DNA of 64,000 nt from Phycisphaerales bacterium. GTDB taxonomy: Bacteria > Planctomycetota > Phycisphaerae > Sedimentisphaerales > Anaerobacaceae. This document shows, piece after piece, positions 25,856-34,242 of this stretch. The position numbers and the translations under genes are program-made. The stretch is taken from assembly GCA_030602885.1 (NCBI GenBank), contig JAUVYV010000007.1, forward strand, positions 27,702 through 91,701, read 5' to 3'. The number at the start of each line of letters is the position of its first letter. Position 1 is the first letter of the stretch. The notes below the pieces were generated by a model that did not search any database, had not been told where the DNA came from, and worked only from the letters and a program-made list of their open reading frames with translations.

Positions 25856-27451
25856 CTATTGTGTCGTCTTTATCTTCACCAGCACGACGCCGTGGGGGCG
25901 GACTTTGGCGGAGAATTCGTTGTCAAATACGCCAATGTCTTTCTGCCGCCACAAATCTCGCACAACCTGCTTTCCCTTGATGCCAAGGTCAGACCATTTG
26001 ACAGTCACGGTTTCGGTCTCGGTGCCGATGTTGAACAGGCCGACGGCCAGCGAGCCGTCTTCGAGTTTCTTGGCGAGGACCTTGCCGTGCTCGCTTGAGG
26101 CGACCTGCGTTGCCTGGATGCCAAGCGGGTCCTGGTCTATGGCGAGGACTTCGTCGTTTGTAAGCAGGTTTAGGGTGAAATCGTCGAGCTTATCAAGCGG
26201 ACAGCCGAGCAGCAGCGGCGCTGACCAGAGGCACCAAAGCGAGATGTGCGTGTACTGCTCATCGGGCGTAAGGTAGGTATCGTGCAGTTTCTTTCCCCAG
26301 CCGACCTTGCCGACGACTAACATATCGGCGTCGTTCCAGTGCCCGGGCCCGTTATAGGGCGCCCATTTTTCGTGCAGCTTCCAGATATCTAAGATTCCCA
26401 AGGCCCACTTCTCGCCGGGCGGTAGCTGTGCTTTGGTCCAGCCATCGCGGATGTCACCCGTTGTTCTCCAGCAGTTGGCTAATTTCACCCAGGTGTCGGC
26501 GTGCTCGAACGGAGCGGTGTTGGACAGCGAATAGACGATGTCACGGCCGCTGGCCAGCAGGGCGTCGGCCATTTGTTTTGTGTTGGCTTCGTCGTTGGGG
26601 TTCCAATCGTACTTCAGGTAATCCATTCCCCACGCCGCCCACTGCTTTGCATCGTTGGCAGCAAAGGAGTACTTGCCGTGCCGGTGGTTCTTATGATAGT
26701 TGTTGTAGCCGTTGACTTTTTCCCAGGACCCGTTCTTGTTGTCACTCGAGCCGCCGATGTACCCGGCATACGACGTAACCCAAGGGGTCGAGTAGATGCC
26801 GATTTTCAAGCCCAGCGAGTGGACGTAATCACACAGCCCCTTCATATCGCCGAATTTCTCATTGCCCAAAATGGCATTGAACTCGCCGCCGCGCGGTGCC
26901 TGCCAGGTATCGTCGATATTCATATAGACCCAGCCGTGATTAACCAGGCCGCTGTCCGCCATCGCTTTAGCGGATTGTCTTACGTTCTCATCCGACACCT
27001 CCGCCGCCCAGCAGTTCCAGCTATTCCAGCCCATAGGTGGTGTCAGTGCAATCTTGTCACCGACGACAATCTTCAGCCCACGTTCGGCCGTGCCGAGTGC
27101 ATTTGTCGCCTTGAGCGTGACATTGTATGTGCCCGGCTGTTTGACTGACCCGGTGATGCGACCTGTATTATGGTCAACTTTCAGCCCCGTCGGTAGGTCT
27201 TCAGCGGCAAAGGTCATTGGGCGGTCGCCTGGGGCGGCAATCGTAAACAGAAACGGGCTGGCCGGACGAACGCCGAACACCTTCGGTGAATTTATCCGCG
27301 GCTCTGCACCCGCCTTCGGTGTCAGTATATACACCTCGCCCGCCGCCAGGTTTGTCTCCGCCGGCTCATACACCGTCGCACATCCCCCAAGCACCATTAC
27401 TGCCAACACAAGCAAGCCCAAAACATCCAGATGGTATCTCTTCTGTCTCAT
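25856..27451 (-). CDS. alpha-galactosidase, GH27 family, lipoprotein
   Basis: 531-aa glycosidase releasing terminal alpha-galactose. The signal peptide ends in a lipobox (VMVLGGC, Cys24), so it should be membrane-attached outside the cytoplasm. Residues of about 40-130 are a small Ig-like domain (LPTGLKVDHNTGRITGSVKQPGTYNVTLKATNALG). The GH27 (beta/alpha)8 domain begins at LTPPMGWNSWNCW; the nucleophile is Asp282 in DYLKYDWN, and the acid/base lies in WNDADML at about 372-378. A C-terminal beta domain (about 445-531) ends with VVLVKIKT. AAAGGA precedes the ATG. It is convergent with galactokinase: one releases and the other phosphorylates galactose. Confidence 0.93.
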   Translation of the reverse strand: MRQKRYHLDVLGLLVLAVMVLGGCATVYEPAETNLAAGEVYILTPKAGAEPRINSPKVFGVRPASPFLFTIAAPGDRPMTFAAEDLPTGLKVDHNTGRITGSVKQPGTYNVTLKATNALGTAERGLKIVVGDKIALTPPMGWNSWNCWAAEVSDENVRQSAKAMADSGLVNHGWVYMNIDDTWQAPRGGEFNAILGNEKFGDMKGLCDYVHSLGLKIGIYSTPWVTSYAGYIGGSSDNKNGSWEKVNGYNNYHKNHRHGKYSFAANDAKQWAAWGMDYLKYDWNPNDEANTKQMADALLASGRDIVYSLSNTAPFEHADTWVKLANCWRTTGDIRDGWTKAQLPPGEKWALGILDIWKLHEKWAPYNGPGHWNDADMLVVGKVGWGKKLHDTYLTPDEQYTHISLWCLWSAPLLLGCPLDKLDDFTLNLLTNDEVLAIDQDPLGIQATQVASSEHGKVLAKKLEDGSLAVGLFNIGTETETVTVKWSDLGIKGKQVVRDLWRQKDIGVFDNEFSAKVRPHGVVLVKIKTTQ

Positions 27452-27558
27452 TGCAATATTCCTTTCTCTTCACCAAATTGCGTCCAAAGCGTTTGTTTGA
27501 TGCAGTGCCAAGAATGTAACCTCTCACCGCGTGCGCATCAAGGCCCTTTGAAAAGAAT

Positions 27559-27705
27559 ATGGCGCCGCAGCTTCAGATCGAGCTTCAGTTTGATGACATC
27601 ACCGCCCTTGAGCGGCTTAGGCGGGATTTTCCAAACATATCACTGGATACGGTCAACAGGACGCTGCTGACTTCGACGGAGACCGGGGCTGCATTTGTAG
27701 TATAA
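27559..27705 (+). CDS. possible 48-aa small protein or gene fragment
   Basis: Open frame of 48 codons from ATG 27559 with protein-like composition (LQIELQFDDITALERLRRDF, then NISLDTVNRTLL), lying in the 404-bp gap between the alpha-galactosidase and rubrerythrin genes. The reading frame stays open for 13 codons before the ATG (from 27520). There is no good ribosome-binding site. It may be the tail of a decayed gene. No family recognised. Confidence 0.3.
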   Translation: MAPQLQIELQFDDITALERLRRDFPNISLDTVNRTLLTSTETGAAFVV

Positions 27706-27855
27706 GGTTCGAGGAATGTGAGGTATATTCGGCCGCAAATACGAAAAAAATGTTGACTTTAGAAGTTGACAGTGAGATGCTCAGACAGCAGCCAGGCAGG
27801 TCTTAGCGAGTTAAAATGAGGTTGTTAAAGGGGTTCGTAATAGAAGGAGGCTTAA

Positions 27856-28428
27856 ATGAATCTTAAAGGTACGCAGACGGAAAAGAATTTGCTGGCTGCA
27901 TTTGCAGGAGAATCACAGGCGCGAAACAGATACAATTATTTCGCCAGCCAAGCCAAGAAGGAAGGTTACGAGCAGATAGCGGCGATTTTCGAGGAGACGG
28001 CAAACCAGGAGAAAGAGCACGCCAAGCGCGAGTTCAAATTCCTGCAGGGCGGCGAAGTGGAAGTAACAGCGGCATTTCCTGCCGGCGTGATCGGTGGTAC
28101 GGTCGAGAACCTAAAGGCCGCTGCTGCGGGCGAGCACTACGAGACCACCGAGATGTATCCTGAATTTGCTGAGACGGCAGAGAAAGAGGAATTTTCTGAG
28201 ATTGCGGAGGTTTTCAAAAACATTGCGATTGCAGAGAAGCGCCACGAAGACCGCTACGTGGCCCTGGCTAAGAACATAACTGATGGGGTTGTGTTCAAAC
28301 GTTCGAAGCCGGTCAGATGGGTTTGCAGAAATTGCGGTTACGTGTATGAGGGCACGGAGCCACCGGATATGTGCCCGGCCTGTGCGCATCCGAAGAGTTA
28401 TTATGAACTGGAAGCTGTTAATTACTAA
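27856..28428 (+). CDS. rbr: rubrerythrin
   Basis: 190-aa cytoplasmic peroxidase of anaerobes, reducing hydrogen peroxide with electrons from rubredoxin or NADH oxidoreductases. The ferritin-like diiron domain (1-145) has the paired glutamates and ExxH motifs (AFAGESQARNRYNYFA; NQEKEHAKREF; AEKRHEDRY). A C-terminal rubredoxin domain (WVCRNCGYVYEGTEPPDMCPACAHPKSYYEL) gives the two CxxC pairs for one iron. GAAGGAGG lies upstream of ATG 27856. It is the first gene of a long co-directional oxygen-defence cluster; the upstream region contains a direct repeat GTTGAC but no clean promoter. Confidence 0.96.
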   Translation: MNLKGTQTEKNLLAAFAGESQARNRYNYFASQAKKEGYEQIAAIFEETANQEKEHAKREFKFLQGGEVEVTAAFPAGVIGGTVENLKAAAAGEHYETTEMYPEFAETAEKEEFSEIAEVFKNIAIAEKRHEDRYVALAKNITDGVVFKRSKPVRWVCRNCGYVYEGTEPPDMCPACAHPKSYYELEAVNY

Positions 28429-28553
28429 CATTTTGAGGTGCTCGGTTTCAGGGGAACATGGAAACCTCTGGGGACAAGAGGGTGCAGGTGTGGTGTGGCG
28501 GCGAGTGAGTATGGCTACTGTTGTGTTTTGGACTGCGTGGAAAGGAGGTGGCT

Positions 28554-29066
28554 ATGGACGAGCGGAAAGGTGTGGTAACAATGAAGGGCGATCCTGTTAC
28601 TTTGGTCGGCAAAGGCGTCAGGGTCGGAGAGAAGGCGCCGGATTTCGAAGTGCTGGCGAATGATTTGTCTGTTGTGCGGCTGTCGTCATTCCCGGGCAAG
28701 GTGTGCATTATCAGTTCGGTGCCCTCGCTTGACACTCCGGTCTGTGATGTTCAGACACGGCGTTTCAACGAGGAGGCGGTTAAATTAGGCAAAGATGTGG
28801 TGGTGCTTACAATCAGCATGGACCTGCCGTTTGCCCAGAGTCGCTGGTGCGGAGCGGCGGGTGTCAAGGACGTCAAGACGCTCTCGGACCATCGCGATGC
28901 CTCGTTCGGCAGGGCGTTCGGTGTGCTCATCAAGGAGCTGCGGCTTTTGGCACGTGCGGTATTTGTGGTGGATAAGGGCGGAGTTGTCAGATATGTGCAG
29001 GTGGTGCCTGAGCTGACAAAAGAGCCCGATTACGAGGCTGTGCTGAAGGTGGTTAGAGAACTGTAG
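28554..29066 (+). CDS. tpx: thiol peroxidase (peroxiredoxin, Tpx family)
   Basis: 170-aa peroxiredoxin that reduces hydrogen peroxide and organic peroxides using thioredoxin. The peroxidatic Cys lies in SSVPSLDTPVCDVQTRRF and the resolving Cys in SRWCGAAGVKDVKTLSDHR, the Tpx arrangement. The KGDPVTLVGKGVRVGEKAPDF start is typical. AAAGGAGG at 28540-28547 fixes the ATG at 28554 over an upstream in-frame ATG. It is 125 bp after rubrerythrin in the same direction. Confidence 0.95.
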   Translation: MDERKGVVTMKGDPVTLVGKGVRVGEKAPDFEVLANDLSVVRLSSFPGKVCIISSVPSLDTPVCDVQTRRFNEEAVKLGKDVVVLTISMDLPFAQSRWCGAAGVKDVKTLSDHRDASFGRAFGVLIKELRLLARAVFVVDKGGVVRYVQVVPELTKEPDYEAVLKVVREL

Positions 29067-29084
29067 CGGACATTTGCGCAAGAG

Positions 29085-29180
29085 ATGAAAGAATTCTCGG
29101 ATGAGGAGGAGTATCCGTGCAGTGAGTTTCTCGGCTGGTCGCCGGGCGTGTTTGCCTACAGTTATAATTATCTCAACTAA
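29085..29180 (+). CDS. possible 31-aa small protein
   Basis: Short open frame between the thiol peroxidase and flavodiiron genes: it starts at ATG 29085 and has an acidic N-terminus (MKEFSDEEEYPCSEF) and an aromatic C-terminus (FAYSYNYLN). Composition looks protein-like and it fits the gap, but the ribosome-binding site is weak (AAGAG immediately upstream). Unrecognised. Confidence 0.3.
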   Translation: MKEFSDEEEYPCSEFLGWSPGVFAYSYNYLN

Positions 29181-29218
29181 AATTGAGGCGTTGATATTTA
29201 GTGAGGTAAATCCGTAAG

Positions 29219-30400
29219 ATGAACGAGCTTAGACGAAACGTCTTTTCGGTGGGGGCGATTGACTGGGACAGGCGATTGTTCGATGAGCTGATTCCGCTGC
29301 CCGATGGGACGAGCTACAATGCGTATCTGATTGGAGGCAGCGAAAAAACGGCCCTTATCGATACGGTTGACCCGACAAAGACGTCTGTTCTGATAGACAA
29401 CCTAATCAGGGCCGGTACGGACAGGATTGACTATGTTATCGCCAACCACGCTGAGCAGGACCATTCGGGCTCGCTGCCCGACATTCTTATGCTCTACCCG
29501 ATGGCGAAAGTAGTCACCAGCCCGAAATGCAAAGCAATGCTGATCGATCTGCTGCGGCTGGAAGAGGATTCCTTTGTCGCTGTCGATGACGGCCAGACGC
29601 TTTCGCTCGGGGATAAGACCCTGAGGTTCATCTATACGCCGTGGGTGCACTGGCCTGAGACGATGAGCACGTATCTACAGGAAGACAAGATACTGTTTTC
29701 GTGCGACTTCTTCGGGTCACATCTGGCGACGAGCAGCTTGTTCGTTGAGGATGAGGCGCTGGTTTTAGAGTCGGCCAAGCGTTATTACGCAGAGATAATG
29801 ATGCCGTTTCGCACGCCGATAAGGACCAACCTTAAGAAGATTGACTCACTTGAGATTGAAATGATTGCGCCGAGTCACGGGCCGGTGTATCAGAAACCTG
29901 AGCTTATAGTCGATGCGTACAGGGACTGGGTGAGCGACGATGTAAAAAACGAAGTTGTGGTTGCGTATGTTTCGATGCATGAGAGTACGCGAAAGATGGT
30001 TGAGCATTTCGTCGACGCCCTGATTGAGCGAAACATTAAGGTCAAACAATTCAACCTTACGGTAACGGACATTGGTGAGCTGGCGATGTCGCTGGTGGAT
30101 GCGGCGACGATAGTGATAGGGTCGCCGACGGTGCTGGTGGGAGCTCATCCGGCGGCTGCTTATGCGGCCATACTGGCCAATGCGCTGAAGCCGAAGACCA
30201 GGTTTGCTTCGATAATCGGTTCTTTCGGCTGGGGCAGCAAAATGGTCGAGCAGTTGACGGGGCTGATGGGTAATCTTAAGGTCGAGGTCCTTGAGCCGGT
30301 ACTGGCGAAGGGACATCCGGTGGACGACGATTTTGCGGCTCTGGATAAACTGGCTGACAAAATACTGAGCAAACACAAGGGTATTGGAATCGCGAGCTGA
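29219..30400 (+). CDS. fprA: flavodiiron protein (A-type flavoprotein, FprA/ROO family)
   Basis: 393-aa oxygen or nitric oxide reductase that takes electrons from rubredoxin. The N-terminal metallo-beta-lactamase-like domain has the diiron ligands in NHAEQDHSG (His77, Glu79, Asp81, His82), followed by WVHWPETM, SCDFFGSH and PSHGPVY. From about residue 250 a flavodoxin domain starts (VVVAYVSMHESTRKMVEHFVDAL; IGSPTVLVGAHPAA; GSFGWGSKMVEQL), binding FMN. Length is normal. The rubredoxin donor is probably supplied by the rubredoxin-fused protein 2.7 kb downstream. Confidence 0.95.
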   Translation: MNELRRNVFSVGAIDWDRRLFDELIPLPDGTSYNAYLIGGSEKTALIDTVDPTKTSVLIDNLIRAGTDRIDYVIANHAEQDHSGSLPDILMLYPMAKVVTSPKCKAMLIDLLRLEEDSFVAVDDGQTLSLGDKTLRFIYTPWVHWPETMSTYLQEDKILFSCDFFGSHLATSSLFVEDEALVLESAKRYYAEIMMPFRTPIRTNLKKIDSLEIEMIAPSHGPVYQKPELIVDAYRDWVSDDVKNEVVVAYVSMHESTRKMVEHFVDALIERNIKVKQFNLTVTDIGELAMSLVDAATIVIGSPTVLVGAHPAAAYAAILANALKPKTRFASIIGSFGWGSKMVEQLTGLMGNLKVEVLEPVLAKGHPVDDDFAALDKLADKILSKHKGIGIAS

Positions 30401-30458
30401 GATAAGAATTTCTGCGGAACAGGAGAATCCAACCACGTAAATGTGAAAGGGGAAAACG

Positions 30459-30842
30459 ATGGCCAAAAAACTTGAAGTATATGAGTGCAAGATCTGCGGT
30501 AATATTGTAGAGGTGCTTCGCGGAGGCGCCGGTGAGCTGGTCTGTTGCGGGCAGCCAATGGAAAATCTGGCTGTCAAGACGGCGGACGAGGGCAGGGAAA
30601 AGCATGTGCCGGTGATTGAGAAGATCGACGGCGGCTACAAAGTAAAGGTCGGTTCTGTTTCGCATCCTATGGAGCAGGAACATTTAATCGAATGGATAGA
30701 GCTGCTGGGCGACGGCAAGGCGTACCGACAATTCCTCAAGTATGGCGATGCGCCCGAGACGACATTTGCCGTTGAGGCACATGCGGTTGCCGCGCGAGAA
30801 CATTGTAACAAGCACGGTTTGTGGGAGGGCAAACAACCATGA
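30459..30842 (+). CDS. dfx: desulfoferrodoxin / superoxide reductase (2Fe type)
   Basis: 127-aa superoxide reductase that turns superoxide into hydrogen peroxide without forming oxygen. Residues 8-30 are the desulforedoxin FeCys4 site ([12 protein letters not shown]...LVCCG; Cys10, 13, 29, 30). The catalytic Fe site follows: EKHVP with its Glu and His, [14 protein letters not shown], and [10 protein letters not shown] with the Cys axial ligand and final His. All ligands are present. AAAGGGG precedes ATG 30459. The stop overlaps the ferritin start (ATGA, 30839-30842). Confidence 0.97.
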   Translation: MAKKLEVYECKICGNIVEVLRGGAGELVCCGQPMENLAVKTADEGREKHVPVIEKIDGGYKVKVGSVSHPMEQEHLIEWIELLGDGKAYRQFLKYGDAPETTFAVEAHAVAAREHCNKHGLWEGKQP

Positions 30843-31354
30843 TTGGCAAAAGAATAGTCGATGCTCTCAATGAGCAGGTCAATGCGGAGCTTTACTCGGC
30901 GTACCTGTATCTTTCGATGGAGGCGTATTTCCACGATGCGGCTCTGGCGGGCTTTGCGAACTGGATGAGAATCCAGACGCAGGAGGAAGTTGTGCACGCG
31001 ATGAAGATATACGACTATGTGGTTGAGCGCGGCGGCAGGGTCGTATTGAAGGCGATAGCCAGGCCTCAGGTGACATGGAAGTCTCCGCTGGATGCATTCA
31101 AAGCTGCATATAAGCACGAGCAGAAGGTAACGGGTTTGATAAACGGTCTGGTTGACCTTGCAATCAAAGAAAAAGACTACGCGACGAATAGCTTCCTGCA
31201 GTGGTTTGTTGATGAGCAGGTCGAAGAAGAGGCGTCTGCGGGTGATATAGTACAAAAGTTGAAGCTGGTGGAAAGGGCTCCGGGTGGGCTTTTCATGCTT
31301 GATAAGGAAATGGCTCAGCGTGTTTTCACGCCGCCTGCTGTGAAAGGAGAGTGA
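30839..31354 (+). CDS. ftnA: ferritin (FtnA type)
   Basis: 171-aa non-haem iron-storage protein forming a 24-subunit cage. The ferroxidase ligands are visible ([38 protein letters not shown]; later [14 protein letters not shown]). The start ATG 30839 overlaps the superoxide reductase stop by 4 bp, with GGGAGGG upstream, showing translational coupling. In this context it takes up iron released under oxidative stress and so limits Fenton chemistry. Confidence 0.95.
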   Translation: MIGKRIVDALNEQVNAELYSAYLYLSMEAYFHDAALAGFANWMRIQTQEEVVHAMKIYDYVVERGGRVVLKAIARPQVTWKSPLDAFKAAYKHEQKVTGLINGLVDLAIKEKDYATNSFLQWFVDEQVEEEASAGDIVQKLKLVERAPGGLFMLDKEMAQRVFTPPAVKGE

Positions 31355-31356
31355 AT

Positions 31357-31848
31357 ATGGGTACAACCTTCAATGCGGATGAGATTTTCGAGATGGCAGA
31401 GGAAATAGAGCGCAACGGAGCGATGTTCTATCGGGAAGCGGCGGCGAACACATCCGATAATGAAACAAAGCGGATGCTGCTTGATTTTGCTGATATGGAA
31501 GACGGACACCTGAAGACCTTTCAACAGATGAGAAAGGAACTGAGCTCGCGTGAGAAGGAAGAAACGGCATTTGACCCGTATAATGAGGCGGCGATGTACC
31601 TGCAGACGATGGCCGACAGCCACGGCACAGAGGGCAGGAAAAGCCAGGATGTCAAACTGACCGGAAAAGAGACAACAAAAGAGATTCTCGAGATAGCCGT
31701 CAATGCCGAAAAGAACTCGGTCGTCTTCTATACCGGTCTAAAAGAGCTGGTTCCGCCCAGGGCCGGGAAGGACAAGGTCGAGGCAATCATCAGAGAAGAG
31801 CTCGGGCATCTTGCCGTTTTGAGCAACAAACTGGCGGATTTGGGATAG
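31357..31848 (+). CDS. rubrerythrin-like diiron protein without rubredoxin domain (copy 1)
   Basis: 163-aa ferritin-like protein that keeps the diiron residues of rubrerythrin: IERNGAMFYREAAANT, FADMEDGHLKTF (ExxH), then AEKNSVVFYTGL and IIREELGHLAVL (second ExxH). There is no Cys cluster, so it lacks the electron-transfer domain and would need an external donor such as the rubredoxin fusion next door. ATG 31357 has GAAAGGAG upstream, 2 bp after the ferritin stop. Exact activity (peroxidase, iron oxidation or sensing) unknown. Confidence 0.88.
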   Translation: MGTTFNADEIFEMAEEIERNGAMFYREAAANTSDNETKRMLLDFADMEDGHLKTFQQMRKELSSREKEETAFDPYNEAAMYLQTMADSHGTEGRKSQDVKLTGKETTKEILEIAVNAEKNSVVFYTGLKELVPPRAGKDKVEAIIREELGHLAVLSNKLADLG

Positions 31849-31898
31849 GCGCAGGTTAGCGGGGCGGTTATACCGCCGGGCTTACTACGGAGTAGTCG

Positions 31899-32609
31899 AT
31901 GCTGGATTTGGAATCTCTGTTCAAGCTCAGTTATGGCATGTGCATCCTCAGTTCGCGCAGGGACGGCAGGTTCAACGGTTGTATTGTGAATACCGTGTTC
32001 CAGGTGACACCAGAGCCGCCGATGGTGGCTGTGAGCGTTAACCGTGGATGCCTGACCCACGAATTCGTCGCTGAGAGCAGAGTCTTCACTGTCTCCATTT
32101 TGGCAGAAGAAACACCACCGCCGTTTATCGGCAAATTCGGATTCAGGTCAGGCAGGGACATAGACAAGTTCGAGGACGTCAGATTCCGGACGGGCGAGCT
32201 CGGCGTGCCGATAGTTCTGGATAATACTGTTGGATTCATTGAGGCCGAGGTCACTGAAAGCGTTGATGTAGAAAATCACACACTGTTCATCGCGAGGATA
32301 GTAGCTTGTGAGACACTTGACAGCAGCAAATACCCGATGACGTATGCTTATTACCGGGACGTCAAACACGGCAGGACGCCCAAATCGGCTGCAACATACA
32401 TTGAGAAGAAACCTGAGCAGCAGGCAAAGGAAGGAGTTAAAGGCATGAAGAAATACAAATGCATTATGTGTGGGTATATCTATGACCCGGCTGTTGGTGA
32501 CTCAGAGAACGGAGTACAGCCTGGAACTGCTTTTGAGAATCTGCCGGATGACTGGGTCTGTCCGGAGTGCGGGGCAGGTAAAGACCAGTTCGAGCCGGTC
32601 GAAGACTGA
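31899..32609 (+). CDS. hrb: flavin reductase-rubredoxin fusion (high-molecular-weight rubredoxin type)
   Basis: 236-aa fusion. Residues 1-165 are a flavin reductase-like FMN-binding split-barrel domain ([44 protein letters not shown]). After a short linker ([14 protein letters not shown]) comes a full rubredoxin ([20 protein letters not shown]...[13 protein letters not shown]) with both CxxC pairs. This is the layout of Hrb in Moorella, which passes NADH electrons to the flavodiiron protein. Placed between the flavodiiron gene and G6PDH, it is the likely shared donor for fprA, rubrerythrins and superoxide reductase. The donor role here is inference. Confidence 0.9.
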   Translation: MLDLESLFKLSYGMCILSSRRDGRFNGCIVNTVFQVTPEPPMVAVSVNRGCLTHEFVAESRVFTVSILAEETPPPFIGKFGFRSGRDIDKFEDVRFRTGELGVPIVLDNTVGFIEAEVTESVDVENHTLFIARIVACETLDSSKYPMTYAYYRDVKHGRTPKSAATYIEKKPEQQAKEGVKGMKKYKCIMCGYIYDPAVGDSENGVQPGTAFENLPDDWVCPECGAGKDQFEPVED

Positions 32610-32668
32610 CGGTCGGCCGACGGTAGTATGCGTTGTTCCTGACATTTGGCTACTAATGGGGTGTTGCT

Positions 32669-34216
32669 ATGGAGAAGATTCACCCGAGCGCAGCTCGACA
32701 GGATATAGTATGTGCGGAGGTCCCGGCGCCACCAGGCGCTCTGATAGTCTTCGGAGCTTCCGGTGACCTGGTCCGCAGAAAACTGCTTGTCAGTCTTTTT
32801 GAAGTCTTCAAACGCGGTTTGCTCGGTGAGGGGTTTTACCTTCTCGGATGCGGCAGAAAAGAATTCTCGGATGAGCAGTTTCGAGAAGTGGCACGGCAGC
32901 AGATAGGCCACAAGGCCGCCGGCGCTCCTGAAGATGCGCTGCAGCGCTTTACCGACAAGCTCTATTACATCAGTGGCGATTACAGCGACGCCGCTCTTTA
33001 TAACAGTATCAAAGCAAGACTTGCCGAGCTTGATAAGAAGCATAGTACTGACGGCAGCCATATCTTCTATCTTGCGGTGCCGCCGTTTCTCTACCCTACT
33101 ATTGTAGATGGGCTCGGCTCAGCGCGATTGGCCTGCCCCGATAAAGGCGCCTCTGGATATGTAAGATTGGTCGTCGAAAAGCCCTTCGGCAGGGATTTGG
33201 AGACCGCTCTTGAGCTGGACAGAGTAATACACAGATGTTTCGACGAGTCACAGATATATCGCATTGACCATTACCTGGGCAAAGAGACCGTCCAGAACAT
33301 ACTGATGTTTCGCTTTGCCAACGCAATTTTCGAGCCGGTCTGGAATCGCAATTATATAGACCATATACAGATTACTTTAGCCGAGTCCCTTGGTATCGAG
33401 CATCGCGGGGGCTACTACGACAAATCCGGTGCGCTGCGTGACATGTTTCAAAATCATATGCTGGGAATGCTTGCATTGGTTGCGATGGAGCCGCCTGCGT
33501 CGTTCGGGGCCGACCATATACGGGATGAGAAGGTCAAAGTCCTTCGTTGTATCCGTCCCTTCACGGCGGAATCTATTGCGACCGATGTCGTCAGGGGCCA
33601 GTATGTTGCCGGAACAATAGACGGCTCGCCAGTTGTCGGCTATCGGCAGGAATCCGATGTCGATCCGAATTCGAGAACTGATACCCACGTTGTGGCAAAG
33701 CTGTTCGTGGACAACTGGCGCTGGCAGGGCGTGCCGTTCTATCTGCGAACCGGCAAACGGCTGGCGCGTAAAGATACGGAGATAGCCATTAAATTCAAGA
33801 AGGTGCCGCATTCGATGTTTGTCTCCGCCGGTCTGGGTGATTTGCCGGCCAATGTCCTTGTGATGCAGATTCAGCCGGCCGAGGGCATCTCGCTGAGCTT
33901 CCAGGCCAAGCGACCCGGCTCGAAGGTGTGCATGGGGACACTGAGAATGAGTTTTAGTTATCGTGACGTGTTCGGCGGCGAGGTGCCCGGAGCATACGAG
34001 CGGCTGCTGCTGGACTGTATGGTAGGTGACCAGACGCTTTTTACCAGGCAGGACGATGTGGAAGTCTCATGGCAGCTTGTGATGCCAATCCTCGATAACT
34101 GGCGAAAGGGCAGCGCGACGCCATTCGAATACCCTGCGGGCTGTGAGAGTTTCCCCGAGGCCGATGCACTTATCGAATCGGACGGGCGGAAATGGAGAAG
34201 TCTGACGGAAGACTAA
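32669..34216 (+). CDS. zwf: glucose-6-phosphate 1-dehydrogenase
   Basis: 515-aa enzyme oxidising glucose 6-phosphate to 6-phosphogluconolactone and making NADPH, the entry to the oxidative pentose phosphate pathway. The coenzyme loop is LIVFGASGDLVRRKLL, the substrate motif YRIDHYLGKETVQN carries the catalytic His, and FRFANAIFEPVWNRNYIDHIQIT follows. No gnd or pgl gene is adjacent. Its position inside the peroxide and superoxide defence cluster suggests it supplies reductant for thiol peroxidase and related enzymes. ATG 32669 lies after a weak GTTGCT leader. Confidence 0.96.
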   Translation: MEKIHPSAARQDIVCAEVPAPPGALIVFGASGDLVRRKLLVSLFEVFKRGLLGEGFYLLGCGRKEFSDEQFREVARQQIGHKAAGAPEDALQRFTDKLYYISGDYSDAALYNSIKARLAELDKKHSTDGSHIFYLAVPPFLYPTIVDGLGSARLACPDKGASGYVRLVVEKPFGRDLETALELDRVIHRCFDESQIYRIDHYLGKETVQNILMFRFANAIFEPVWNRNYIDHIQITLAESLGIEHRGGYYDKSGALRDMFQNHMLGMLALVAMEPPASFGADHIRDEKVKVLRCIRPFTAESIATDVVRGQYVAGTIDGSPVVGYRQESDVDPNSRTDTHVVAKLFVDNWRWQGVPFYLRTGKRLARKDTEIAIKFKKVPHSMFVSAGLGDLPANVLVMQIQPAEGISLSFQAKRPGSKVCMGTLRMSFSYRDVFGGEVPGAYERLLLDCMVGDQTLFTRQDDVEVSWQLVMPILDNWRKGSATPFEYPAGCESFPEADALIESDGRKWRSLTED

Positions 34217-34242
34217 CGGACATTGCATTCAGAGAAGTCGTA

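Noticed and set aside
29086..32880. 18-bp identity AAAGAATTCTCGGATGAG at about 29088 and 32861
   Set aside because: Second copy lies inside zwf as the codons for KEFSDE; a single short match is most simply coincidence.
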